Positions 8,256-16,487 of a stretch of DNA of 64,000 nucleotides are shown here, in pieces. Position 1 is the first letter of the stretch. Each line of letters begins with the position of its first letter. Made by a program: the position numbers and the translations under genes. The stretch is taken from contig JAAVCL010000005.1 in NCBI GenBank assembly GCA_014802335.1, forward strand, positions 39,130 through 103,129, written 5' to 3'. Under the pieces are notes generated by a model. It did not search any database. It worked only from the letters and a program-made list of their open reading frames with translations, and was not told the DNA's origin. The stretch is from Bacteroides sp. Its GTDB lineage: Bacteria; Bacteroidota; Bacteroidia; Bacteroidales; Muribaculaceae.

Positions 8256-8619
8256 GCCAATCTTTTTCATTCCGCAAAATATTACTTTGATTTTCCTTTT
8301 CAGTTACGCCCTCGTTCTCAAATATTTTAGTTAACTTTGCCTTCGGAAAAGGTTTCGACCTCTCCACGACATTTTGGAAAATAAGAAGCGTTATGCGTAT
8401 CTTGAACTTGAAAACCTGAGAAATTTTCACTCGTACTCAACGATATGGCATGATGGCTTCCCTCGCATAGCGTGGGCTGCTGTCAACCACATCTGAGTAC
8501 AAGGCTTTCTCAGGGCCATCAAGTTAAGACGTGGCATAGTTGGCTCACGTTTCTATATTAAGAGATATATTTGTTAGTCTTGGTAAAGTGCCAACAGTTA
8601 AGACAAAAGAATCTGCAAC
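8256..8619. other. intergenic region with a possible coding relic
   Basis: This holds the far promoter region of abiE at one end and the esterase promoter at the other. Between them a plus-strand frame (8335-8496, no ATG) reads RFRPLHDILENKKRYAYLEL, then ENLRNFHSYSTIWHDGFPRI and a stop, which looks like the tail of a lost gene. No start, family or repeat is recognised. Confidence 0.3.
8540..8573 (+). promoter_or_regulatory. promoter of the esterase-DUF3667 operon
   Basis: TATATTTG at 8566-8573 matches the -7 consensus exactly. TTGG at 8540-8543, 22 nt upstream, is a weak -33. The ATG follows 46 nt downstream. Confidence 0.45.
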
Positions 8620-9789
8620 ATGAAAAGACTTATTCAAACAGTACTGATGATGCTGATTATCGTATGCAGCATTTCAGCTCAGCAAATCGCAAGAGTCGAA
8701 TACAAAGAGTTTGACTCCAAGCACTTTCCATTCAAGCGTCCTTATCTTATCTTTACCCCGGAGGAGTATGACACTAACGTCAATTCTGATTATGACGTAA
8801 TCTATGTCTGTGATGCACAATGGTATTCAAGATTTGGACTGGTTCATAATCTGTTGCACTATGGTTGCCAGGAGGAGGCAACTCCGAATGAAGAAGATCA
8901 TCCATATATTGTTGTAGGCATTCCTTCTCCATTCGTTCCTGAATATAATTACGAAAGAAATTGCGATTTCTATTCCTTACCGGTAAATACTCCTATACCT
9001 GAAGGAAGATCTGAGGAATTCTTTTGTGCTCCTAAATTCAAGAAATTTCTTAAGGAGGAACTGATGCCTTACATTGATTCCAACTACCGCACAACAGGTC
9101 ATACTCTCGCTGTAGGTCATTCTTTGAGCGCCTCATTCATTCTTGATGCTCTGGAAACAGAGGATATGTTTGATGATTACATCGCCTTGTCGCCAAATCT
9201 TTGTTGGGACAATGATCTTTGGGCGGACCGCCTTATAAACTTCAATTTCAATGACGGCAAGCCGCGTTACTTCTTCTTTAACATGGCTAACGAATGTGAG
9301 GACACCGGATGGGGTCCCGAGTGGCGTCCGGCTTACGACAAGGTGAAAAATCATTTTGAATCAACCACTTTACCGTCCAATATTGTGATGAAATTCAACG
9401 AATCGCCACAATATTCCCATAATCCAAGTTATCAGCCTGTGATTATTGATGCCCTGAAAGATTATTGTATCTATAGACTTACCCACAATCATGCGCCTGT
9501 CACTGAAGAAACTTACCCTGTGCATATCGAACTCAAAGGCAAATCACTAAGCGGAGATGTCTATATAACAGGAAATCAGGATGCACTTGCAAACTGGAAT
9601 CCGATGGGTGTAAAGATGAATCAGATTAATGATTCCACCTACACGATTGACCTTAATCTTAGGCTACCCGCTGAATACAAGTTCACTCAGGGTACGTGGG
9701 AACATCAACCATTCCCCAAAAATACAGTGCCCGGCAATCTACGAATTGCCGATCCGAACAAAACGGTAATATATCACGAGACAGATTAA
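8620..9789 (+). CDS. exported alpha/beta-hydrolase esterase with C-terminal starch-binding-like domain
   Basis: The protein has a signal peptide (MKRLIQTVLMMLIIVCSISA), then an esterase-D/IroE-type alpha/beta hydrolase domain, about residues 30-290. Its nucleophile elbow is AVGHSLSASF (G-H-S-L-S, Ser near residue 169), with FDDYIALSPNLCWDND after it. The last ~80 residues (GDVYITGNQDALANWNPMG) look like a CBM20/CBM48-type starch-binding fold, where the N-x-x-x-L-x-x-W pattern is common. This would be a periplasmic or surface esterase acting on an ester of a carbohydrate or siderophore; the substrate is unknown. The stop is 6 bases before the DUF3667 gene, so they share an operon. Confidence 0.8.
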   Translation: MKRLIQTVLMMLIIVCSISAQQIARVEYKEFDSKHFPFKRPYLIFTPEEYDTNVNSDYDVIYVCDAQWYSRFGLVHNLLHYGCQEEATPNEEDHPYIVVGIPSPFVPEYNYERNCDFYSLPVNTPIPEGRSEEFFCAPKFKKFLKEELMPYIDSNYRTTGHTLAVGHSLSASFILDALETEDMFDDYIALSPNLCWDNDLWADRLINFNFNDGKPRYFFFNMANECEDTGWGPEWRPAYDKVKNHFESTTLPSNIVMKFNESPQYSHNPSYQPVIIDALKDYCIYRLTHNHAPVTEETYPVHIELKGKSLSGDVYITGNQDALANWNPMGVKMNQINDSTYTIDLNLRLPAEYKFTQGTWEHQPFPKNTVPGNLRIADPNKTVIYHETD

Positions 9790-9795
9790 ACCGTA

Positions 9796-10575
9796 ATGCC
9801 CACTTCAAACGAAAATAAAGAATCATATGTTAAGTGCAGGAACTGCGGATGTTCCTGCACTTCTAACTTTTGCCCTGACTGCGGTCAATCGGTCAAGGAA
9901 AAGAGACTCGAGAATAAAACTTTCTTCATTGGGCTACTGTCGGGGTTGACGCGCATCAATCAAGGTTTCCTTTATACGGCGTGGCAACTTCTGATTCGTC
10001 CTTGGAGAGTTATACGCGACTATATACAGTGTCGTCGGATTAGATATGTGGCGCCGATTTCGATGCTTATTGTCGTGTGCTTCATCAGTGCGTTTGTTTC
10101 CGGACTTATGCCATCTGAGGCTGCCGGTGTAGTGGAAGAAAGCGCCACGGAGCAGGTTGGTCTCATATATAAAATGACGTTGGCGGTTACGGATTTCATA
10201 ATGAATAATATGGTTATCCGCAACCTTACAATTTATATCCCCGCTTTGGTGGCTATCCCGATCGTATATAGAAAGGTGGGGGCAAGGAAATATAATCTTG
10301 CTGAATATTTCGCTGCAATGATATATATGACATCTTCCATACTTCTTTTCGACATTATCATTAGTCCGGTGTCATTTATATCTGAATCTTGTTATTCAGG
10401 ACTGGAGATCGGCTATTCTATTCTGATATGTTCTATAAGTATGTATAAAGCTTTCCCTGTCGGTAACTTGAAAAAGCGAATGGGATATTTCACATTATAT
10501 TTGATTGTATCAATTGCCCTTTACCTTCTCATAATTCTTGGCTTTTTAACTCTCTCCTTTTCAAGTGTTTCATAA
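9796..10575 (+). CDS. DUF3667 membrane protein with N-terminal zinc ribbon, 259 aa
   Basis: The N-terminus has a four-Cys zinc ribbon (C-R-N-C-G-C, then NFCPDCGQSVKEKR). It is followed by the characteristic DUF3667 stretch GLTRINQGFLYTAWQLLIRP and four or five hydrophobic segments (e.g. VAPISMLIVVCFISAFVSGL and YLIVSIALYLLIILGFLTL). Function is unknown; the family is common in Bacteroidota inner membranes. It is co-transcribed with the esterase upstream. Confidence 0.8.
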   Translation: MPTSNENKESYVKCRNCGCSCTSNFCPDCGQSVKEKRLENKTFFIGLLSGLTRINQGFLYTAWQLLIRPWRVIRDYIQCRRIRYVAPISMLIVVCFISAFVSGLMPSEAAGVVEESATEQVGLIYKMTLAVTDFIMNNMVIRNLTIYIPALVAIPIVYRKVGARKYNLAEYFAAMIYMTSSILLFDIIISPVSFISESCYSGLEIGYSILICSISMYKAFPVGNLKKRMGYFTLYLIVSIALYLLIILGFLTLSFSSVS

Positions 10576-10604
10576 TATATTTCATCATTGAAAAAACATT
10601 TTCC

Positions 10605-10811
10605 ATGAATAACTCAAACAAGGCACTCTCTTTTGAGCAAGCGCGAAACCTTCTGCCTGATGAATTTAGACCCAGTGCCGAATTAACAGGACGAAAGAAA
10701 TTATTGAACACTCCGATGGGCTTAATTGCCTATCATTATTCCTCTTTGCTCAAAGACAGTTTGTGGAAAACGAGCCATAAAGAATATGAAATCCGCAACA
10801 CTATTGATTAA
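10605..10811 (+). CDS. small hypothetical protein, 68 aa
   Basis: An ATG 29 bases after the DUF3667 stop opens a polar, soluble-looking frame (SFEQARNLLPDEFRPSAELT, then a basic end). No signal peptide or family is recognised. Decayed coding sequence follows directly, so this may itself be the intact start of a broken gene. Confidence 0.4.
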   Translation: MNNSNKALSFEQARNLLPDEFRPSAELTGRKKLLNTPMGLIAYHYSSLLKDSLWKTSHKEYEIRNTID

Positions 10812-10858
10812 AACCTTTTTGCCATAGGTTTTGAGGGTGTAGTTCTTCTTTCTCGTGA

Positions 10859-11011
10859 TGGCTTACTTTCTTTTATGATAAAAACTACAAAAGCCGATTT
10901 TCTGATGACCGTTATCCGATATATATTTATAAGGAAACCGAGAAATACTATTGGAAAGAAGAGAACGGCGAAAGAATGGATATTACCAGATACTTCTTCC
11001 CGAATGAATAA
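10859..11011 (+). pseudogene. 3' remnant of a gene
   Basis: A frame with no start codon reads WLTFFYDKNYKSRFSDDRYP, then IYIYKETEKYYWKEENGERM and DITRYFFPNE before TAA. The upstream piece of a matching protein may be in another frame (FAIGFEGVVLLSRDG, about 10815-10858), implying a frameshift. Family unknown; it is immediately followed by repeat copy 2. Confidence 0.4.
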
Positions 11012-11019
11012 TCTATAAC

Positions 11020-11190
11020 GGAGTTGCGGCACCCCCGCCACGCTTTCGTAAATCGAGCCTAAGGTCTCGACCAAAAGGCTTCAACCTTTAACTCAACGAG
11101 CGTAGGCGAGTTAATCGCTAACACGTTCAATAAAACCCTTCGGACACCTCCGAGGGGTCTTGTTGTATATAGACTTTTCGCTTCGAGCGA
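11020..11190. repeat. dispersed repeat, copy 2 (with hairpin)
   Basis: This is the same element as 6405-6540, diverged and with an extra ~35 bases in the middle. Its hairpin is perfect: CCCTTCGGA (11136-11144), loop CACC, TCCGAGGGG (11149-11157; one G-T pair), followed by TCTTG. Like copy 1 it directly follows a broken gene. Confidence 0.6.
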
Positions 11191-11585
11191 TGTTCGACTG
11201 AATAGGACTTTTACCGTTCATTTATCCTCTTTCCACAGGGAGGTGGGTCATCCCAAGTGCCCGAATGCGGTGTTTCGATGGTAACGGAAACTGGTCTGCA
11301 TTGTTGAATGTTTCCTCAAAGGTACGGTCTACACGGGGCAGATATGGTGCTTTGCCATTGTGGGGCAAATATTTTGAAACCGATAGTCATCTATATAGAA
11401 AGGTATGTAGCGATATTTTTCTTTCGACGGGAATTTGCTCCTCAAGGAGCAAAAGGCAGAACACGGAACACTTACGGTGGATTTCCGAAAAATATTCGGC
11501 TCGGATTTTACACCTATGGTATATTCATTATTATCATTCAGATGTACGTAAATATAAAAATGCACGTAAATATAAAAAAATTTTG

Positions 11586-11593
11586 TATATTTG
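11586..11593 (+). promoter_or_regulatory. -7 promoter element upstream of tsaD
   Basis: TATATTTG fits the TAnnTTTG consensus. The region upstream is AT-rich with two 15-bp direct repeats but lacks a clear TTTG -33. The tsaD start lies 67 nt downstream. Confidence 0.45.
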
Positions 11594-11660
11594 TGAAAAA
11601 AAAAGGAAATAGCATTTGCTGCGAGCCTATCCAGGCCGGCAGCGCCAAGGAAACCTTGAA

Positions 11661-12677
11661 ATGAGAGAGATAATACTCGGAATAGAATCATCGTGCGATG
11701 ATACATCAGCAGCCGTAATAATAGATGGCTTACTTGCAAGTAATGTAATAGCATCGCAGGCCGTTCACGAAGCATACGGGGGTGTTGTTCCGGAGCTTGC
11801 ATCGAGAGTTCATCAACAGAATATAGTGCCGGTTGTGTCAGAAGCACTAAAACAAGCCGGAGTTGACAAATCGGAATTGAGTGCAATTGCATATACCCGC
11901 GGCCCCGGATTGTTAGGGTCACTGCATGTGGGAACATCTTTTGCAAAGGGACTTGCAATAGGATTAAATATCCCGCTTATAGACGTGAATCATCTTCACG
12001 GGCACATATTGGCACACTTCATCAAAGAGAATACAGACAAAGAAGTTCCTGAATTTCCCTACCTGTGTTTACTTATATCGGGGGGGAATTCACAGATAAT
12101 ACTTGTAAAGTCGCCCTTCGACATGGAGATATTAGGCAAGACCATAGATGATGCGGCCGGCGAGGCATTTGACAAATGTGCCAAGGTTATGGGACTACCC
12201 TATCCCGGCGGTCCTCACATCGACAGGCTTGCAGCAGAGGGCGACCCCAAAAAATTCAAATTCAGCAAGCCCCATATTCCCGGGCTTGACTATTCATTCA
12301 GCGGACTCAAGACCTCATTTCTCTATACATTAAAAGGAGAAATTAAAAAAGATTCCGACTTTATTGAAAAAAACAAAACTGATTTAGCTGCCTCGCTTCA
12401 GCGCACTATAATCGAAATACTGCTTGACAAACTTGAAAAAGCCATAGATCTCACCGGCGTTAGCCAAGTTGCAATAGGAGGTGGAGTTTCAGCCAATTCC
12501 GGAGTGAGAGATGCGGTAGAAAAGCTTTGCGAACGTAAAAAAGTAAGGGCTTGGATCCCGGAACGCAAATTTACGACCGATAATGCCGCCATGGTTGCAA
12601 TGGCCGGAAGTTTTAAATATAAGAACAAGGATTTCGGAAGTCTTGATCAGCCCCCATTTGCGAGAGTCACAGTATAA
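11661..12677 (+). CDS. tsaD: tRNA N6-threonylcarbamoyladenosine transferase TsaD
   Basis: TsaD transfers the threonylcarbamoyl group to A37 of ANN-decoding tRNAs, together with TsaB and TsaE; the TsaC-type enzyme that makes the donor is also in this window at 24688. The ATG at 11661 gives MREIILGIESSCDDTSAAVI, the family's N-terminus, and 338 aa, the usual length; the earlier in-frame start at 11616 is unlikely. The metal-binding HLHGH is at about residues 111-115, and GGGVSANSGVR and KFTTDNAAMVA are the usual ASKHA-fold motifs. Confidence 0.95.
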   Translation: MREIILGIESSCDDTSAAVIIDGLLASNVIASQAVHEAYGGVVPELASRVHQQNIVPVVSEALKQAGVDKSELSAIAYTRGPGLLGSLHVGTSFAKGLAIGLNIPLIDVNHLHGHILAHFIKENTDKEVPEFPYLCLLISGGNSQIILVKSPFDMEILGKTIDDAAGEAFDKCAKVMGLPYPGGPHIDRLAAEGDPKKFKFSKPHIPGLDYSFSGLKTSFLYTLKGEIKKDSDFIEKNKTDLAASLQRTIIEILLDKLEKAIDLTGVSQVAIGGGVSANSGVRDAVEKLCERKKVRAWIPERKFTTDNAAMVAMAGSFKYKNKDFGSLDQPPFARVTV

Positions 12678-12736
12678 GAAGGCTATAGAAGGACGTCCAA
12701 GAATCGAAATCATCAACCAAAGAAAACAGCAGAGAA

Positions 12737-13543
12737 ATGACAGATACAAAAAAAGATATTCATCTTAAAGAAACCGCACCTGCAAAAAAGGCTCAGATAA
12801 AAGAATCACGCCACGTAGTGATCTATGGATATACAAAAGATGAACTTCGAAACATCATGCGCCATTTCGAGGCTCAACTTCCGGAATATGTAAAAATTTC
12901 GATATCGTCAAACAACCTTGTGACCCGCATATCATTGACCGGAGTAAATGATGGTGTCGAGTTGCTTCGATTCAAGATCAATAAATTTCATCAGACATTA
13001 CAAGATATGTTTGTTGAAGAAGTGGTTTCAATCGAAAATAAAAGTGTAGCCCAGGTATTAGGAGATCTTTTGAGCGAGCGCGAGGTGACGATAGCCTGTG
13101 CGGAGAGTTGCACGGGAGGCAATATCGCCCATAATATCACACGCAATCCGGGCAGTTCGGTATATTTTCTTGGCAGCGTGGTAAGCTACAGTAATGACGT
13201 AAAGGCAAATGTTCTGAATGTGTCACGTTCGGCATTAGGCCGTTACGGAGCAGTGAGCCGGGAGGTGGTGACCGAGATGGCTGCCGGAGTGTCTCAATTG
13301 ATGCATACGGATTGCGCAGTTGCAACATCGGGAATAGCGGGCCCCGACGGCGGTACGAAATTCAAGCCCGTAGGCACGGTTTGGATGGCTGCTAAATATG
13401 GAGATAAAATTGTGACGGAACTCAAGCAGTTTTCGGGCGACCGTGAGAGTGTGATTGAGAGTGCTACAAATCACGTAATGGTTATGCTTATAAAGTTATT
13501 GCGAAATAATTATACCGAACAAGAAGACATTGCAGACGATTAA
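12737..13543 (+). CDS. CinA-like protein lacking the N-terminal MoCF domain, 268 aa
   Basis: The C-terminal ~165 residues are the CinA/PncC nicotinamide-nucleotide amidase domain, with TIACAESCTGG, ATSGIAGPDGG and KPVGTVW. Ahead of it (about residues 25-100, from VVIYGYTKDELRNIMRHFEA) is a segment like the small middle domain of full-length CinA. The ~170-residue MoaB/MoCF domain that normally begins CinA is absent. It probably hydrolyses NMN to nicotinate mononucleotide in pyridine-nucleotide salvage. The gene overlaps the next reading frame by 14 bases if that one uses its first start. Confidence 0.85.
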   Translation: MTDTKKDIHLKETAPAKKAQIKESRHVVIYGYTKDELRNIMRHFEAQLPEYVKISISSNNLVTRISLTGVNDGVELLRFKINKFHQTLQDMFVEEVVSIENKSVAQVLGDLLSEREVTIACAESCTGGNIAHNITRNPGSSVYFLGSVVSYSNDVKANVLNVSRSALGRYGAVSREVVTEMAAGVSQLMHTDCAVATSGIAGPDGGTKFKPVGTVWMAAKYGDKIVTELKQFSGDRESVIESATNHVMVMLIKLLRNNYTEQEDIADD

Positions 13544-14492
13544 AGTATCCATACGAAAGATATTGAAGAAATGCGTGCGACAGTTAAGTAAATTAGCTGT
13601 TGCACTTTCATTGATGCCCCGTCGCATAATAATAAAAATGGATGGTGGAATCTGCTCGCAAATGCACTTCTATTTAGTTGGAACCATCCTGCAAGGCATG
13701 GGATCGAAAATAACCTACGATCTTTCATGGTATGAAACGGAGGGGACAGATCTTGATGGCAAACATGCACGGAACTTTGATTTGCTTAAATTGTTTCCCT
13801 CGCTTGATTTCAAGCAAGAACGGACCCAAATTATAAAGCGACTGTATATAACTTCATTTTTCCGGCATAACGAATATTTTTCCGATACGACAGACGTATG
13901 CGCGTGGATGAACTATCACTCCCCTCTTTATCTGACCGGATATTTCAGGGACAGAGCCGACATGTATGAAAAAATATTCAGATCGACTTTCAGCGACATT
14001 CAGCCTGAGCCGGATGAAAAAAACCGTACTCTTAAAACAGAGATGCGACAGCACGAAAAAGAGGGGGCGGAAACTTGTGCTGTCCACATAAGGCGCGGAG
14101 ATTTGTCACGCTATAACGCCGCATACGGAAATCCGGTAAGTCCACGCTATTTTAAGGAAGCGATGCAATACATAAAAGCACAGCGTCAAAAAAGAATAAA
14201 ATTCTATATTTTTTCTGATGAGCCTTCCTGGTGTTACGACAATATTTTAAAAGAAACAGAAGGCACAGATTACAAGGTAATTGACTTCAATGGTTCAGAC
14301 AAGGGCTACCTTGATTTATACCTTATTTCAGAATGTAGGCACGTTATCTGTTCGCAAGGCACCATGGGCAAATATGGAGCATTACTTCGCGAAGAATCAA
14401 AACAGGAAGGTATAGTTGTGCTTCCTCCAAATAAAAATTCAGAATTCTGGGTAAGCATATTTAATAACTCCATCCAACTGATAGAGCAGTAG
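13530..14492 (+). CDS. glycosyltransferase family 11 (alpha-1,2-fucosyltransferase-like)
   Basis: The GT11 hallmarks are VHIRRGD near residue 185 (GDP-fucose binding) and an N-terminal GGICSQMHFYLVG corresponding to the usual GG-L-G-N-Q-M-F, where here ICS replaces LGN. A late stretch ECRHVICSQGTMGKYGALL matches the family's S/A-x-S-F-S-W-W region only loosely. It likely adds fucose or a related sugar to a surface glycan. The frame opens with TTG at 13530; ATG 13614 (MPRRIIIKMDGG) is an equally plausible start and fits the usual GT11 N-terminus better. Confidence 0.78.
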   Translation: MQTIKVSIRKILKKCVRQLSKLAVALSLMPRRIIIKMDGGICSQMHFYLVGTILQGMGSKITYDLSWYETEGTDLDGKHARNFDLLKLFPSLDFKQERTQIIKRLYITSFFRHNEYFSDTTDVCAWMNYHSPLYLTGYFRDRADMYEKIFRSTFSDIQPEPDEKNRTLKTEMRQHEKEGAETCAVHIRRGDLSRYNAAYGNPVSPRYFKEAMQYIKAQRQKRIKFYIFSDEPSWCYDNILKETEGTDYKVIDFNGSDKGYLDLYLISECRHVICSQGTMGKYGALLREESKQEGIVVLPPNKNSEFWVSIFNNSIQLIEQ

Positions 14493-14610
14493 AAAAGTCT
14501 ATTAAATAGTTGAAGTTTGTAAAATAAGGAGAAATCAAATTTGAGGCGCTTTGCCTGGAAAATTTGGATTTCTTGGTATTTTTTCTTTTCTTTGTTGAAA
14601 ATATTTAGCA

Positions 14611-16320
14611 ATGAGTCGGGGGCTTTGGCATAAACTGGTGAGGGGGACAATTGTCCTGATCTGGGTGCTGGCGTTTGTGACAGCGGCCGGAGCCTCGGCG
14701 CCCGGACGGGTCAATCCTGACGCCGAGGCGACACGCAATATGTCGGTCGAGGAAATCACCCGCACCGCTCGCGACATGCCCGTGCTCCAGCTTAAGCAGT
14801 GGGCCGACTCCATCTATTTCCGGACAGACCTCAAGACCTACCCGCGCAGCGTGGCGGAGCCCATCTATAAGCTGCTGATGCATCGCGCCACCCGAGACCT
14901 CACGCCCGACGAGGAGAAAGTGATGGCCGGCGGGTACTCCAATTATTCCACTTACCTGATTTTCGAGCGCAACAACCCGGTGCAGGCCTACCCGCTTCTT
15001 AAGCGATCGCTCGAAATCATGGATAAATATAAGGACGAGGGACTGTTAGTGGTGGGAGCTTTCACCAACATGGCCCACATCTATGCCAACTTCAACGACA
15101 CCGTCAAAGCCATAGAACACCTGAAAGCCGGATTCGATTACGCACTCGGCAGCAGCACTCCCGAACGCGCCGGTTATATCTATGCCCAGCTGCTGCTTAT
15201 GGCCTGCGAGTTTGACCGCCTCCCCGAAATTCGGGAGACGATGCACCGCTTTCGCGCGGAGAAGTCTCTTCAGAAAGGCCAGCTTTATGAATATAATCTT
15301 GAGCTGACAAACGGCATCGAGGCCTACATGGCGGGGCGGTATGATGAGGCTATACAGTCTATCGAACATGCCGGAACACACATCAACGCCAGTTATGACC
15401 CGGAAATCTATATCTCGATGACACTGCTGATGGCGGCCGACGTGGCCCTCCGGGCGCAAAAGACGCAGCTTGCCGGCACACTGATCGACTCAGCGGCCTA
15501 CCATCTCGGGGGTTACCACGAGCTGAACGGCCGTTATTTCCTTGACCGCATCCAGGCGCAATATTACCGACAGACAGGCCAGACCGACAAGGCCAAGGAG
15601 TGCGAGATCAGGACTCTCGTGATGCGCGACTCGCTCTATAACGCGCGCAACATGACCGTGATCTCCGATCTGGAACAAGACCTCATCACCTCGCGATACA
15701 ACACAGAACTACGCGAGTCGCAGCTGCAGCAGGAGGTTCTCCGGGAGAAAAACACACGCCAGATGGCCCTCATATTGGTAATGGGTATCTCGTCTCTCAT
15801 CATCATCACCCTGCTGCTCTTCCTGCTTTATAAGCGCCGCAAACTCAACGAATGCCGCTATGACCTGATCGTAAAGGATATCAAGGATACCCCCTCTCCT
15901 ACACCCGAGCCCCCGGTTCCTGCCGATGTGACGCCCACCACGCCATCTGCAAAAGAGGATGACGGCACTCTTTTGGAACTCCACGGCAGAATACAATCTT
16001 ATATGGCCTCCTGCCCGGACATCTATTCTCCCGGTTTCTCTATCGATGACATGAGTCAGGCACTGCAGGTGCCCTCCAAGCAACTCTCGCGCGCAATCAA
16101 TCTGCACGCAGGCAAGAATTTCTCGCTCTTCCTGAGCGACTACCGCATCCGGGAGGCGTGCCGCATACTGCTCAACGCAGACCCTGACAACCGTCCCACC
16201 ATCGAAGCCGTAGCAGAGAAGGTAGGGTATCGATCACGCTCTCACTTCTCGCGGACATTCAAAAGCGTCACAGGACTAACAACAACCGACTTCCTCCGCC
16301 AGACACAACGTCACCGCTGA
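14611..16320 (+). CDS. TPR - transmembrane - AraC-type transcriptional regulator, 569 aa
   Basis: The signal or anchor segment is KLVRGTIVLIWVLAFVTAAG. A helical repeat region, TPR-like, spans about residues 100-350. One membrane helix lies near residue 390 (MALILVMGISSLIIITLLLF), then a Pro-rich linker, then an AraC/XylS DNA-binding domain in the last ~100 residues (IDDMSQALQVPSKQLSRAIN; TIEAVAEKVGYRSRSHFSRT). A one-component membrane sensor-regulator is inferred, probably controlling the two secreted-protein genes that follow. Its base composition is clearly GC-richer than the flanking core genes. Confidence 0.8.
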   Translation: MSRGLWHKLVRGTIVLIWVLAFVTAAGASAPGRVNPDAEATRNMSVEEITRTARDMPVLQLKQWADSIYFRTDLKTYPRSVAEPIYKLLMHRATRDLTPDEEKVMAGGYSNYSTYLIFERNNPVQAYPLLKRSLEIMDKYKDEGLLVVGAFTNMAHIYANFNDTVKAIEHLKAGFDYALGSSTPERAGYIYAQLLLMACEFDRLPEIRETMHRFRAEKSLQKGQLYEYNLELTNGIEAYMAGRYDEAIQSIEHAGTHINASYDPEIYISMTLLMAADVALRAQKTQLAGTLIDSAAYHLGGYHELNGRYFLDRIQAQYYRQTGQTDKAKECEIRTLVMRDSLYNARNMTVISDLEQDLITSRYNTELRESQLQQEVLREKNTRQMALILVMGISSLIIITLLLFLLYKRRKLNECRYDLIVKDIKDTPSPTPEPPVPADVTPTTPSAKEDDGTLLELHGRIQSYMASCPDIYSPGFSIDDMSQALQVPSKQLSRAINLHAGKNFSLFLSDYRIREACRILLNADPDNRPTIEAVAEKVGYRSRSHFSRTFKSVTGLTTTDFLRQTQRHR

Positions 16321-16487
16321 GACTCAGAAAAGCATATATTTACCCCTCGGAAACGAGCTTTTTTGTGCGATTTTCCGATATAGCACACATTCGGAGGCAC
16401 ATTTATTGGAATTTTTATAACATCTCCATAACTTCGCGCTATCGGTTCACTACGGAGCCGGAAATATAAACATAAAAATACCAAATC

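Larger units (their letters stand above)
11012..11660. other. long intergenic region with repeat copy 2 and tsaD promoter
   Basis: After the second dispersed repeat (11020-11190) there is no convincing gene. A frame at 11265-11612 (MRCFDGNGNWSALLNVSSKV...) degenerates into AT-rich sequence and is doubtful. A small hairpin GCTCCT-CA-AGGAGC lies near 11439. Two direct copies of ACGTAAATATAAAAA (11546-11560, 11564-11578) precede the tsaD promoter box. Confidence 0.5.

Noticed and set aside
8233..8430. 65-aa minus-strand frame upstream of abiEi
   Set aside because: It overlaps the abiE promoter and a better-looking plus-strand relic, and has no recognisable motif.
11544..11578. short direct repeats considered as a CRISPR or iteron start
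   Set aside because: Only two copies of a 15-bp AT-rich unit with a 3-nt gap; too few for either.
11265..11612. 115-aa plus-strand frame before tsaD
   Set aside because: The second half is translated AT-rich promoter DNA (direct repeats and the -7 box), so a real protein is unlikely.
15046..15459. 137-aa minus-strand frame in the regulator gene
   Set aside because: GC-rich genes produce long antisense frames; this and other minus-strand frames in 14.6-20.7 kb are shadows.
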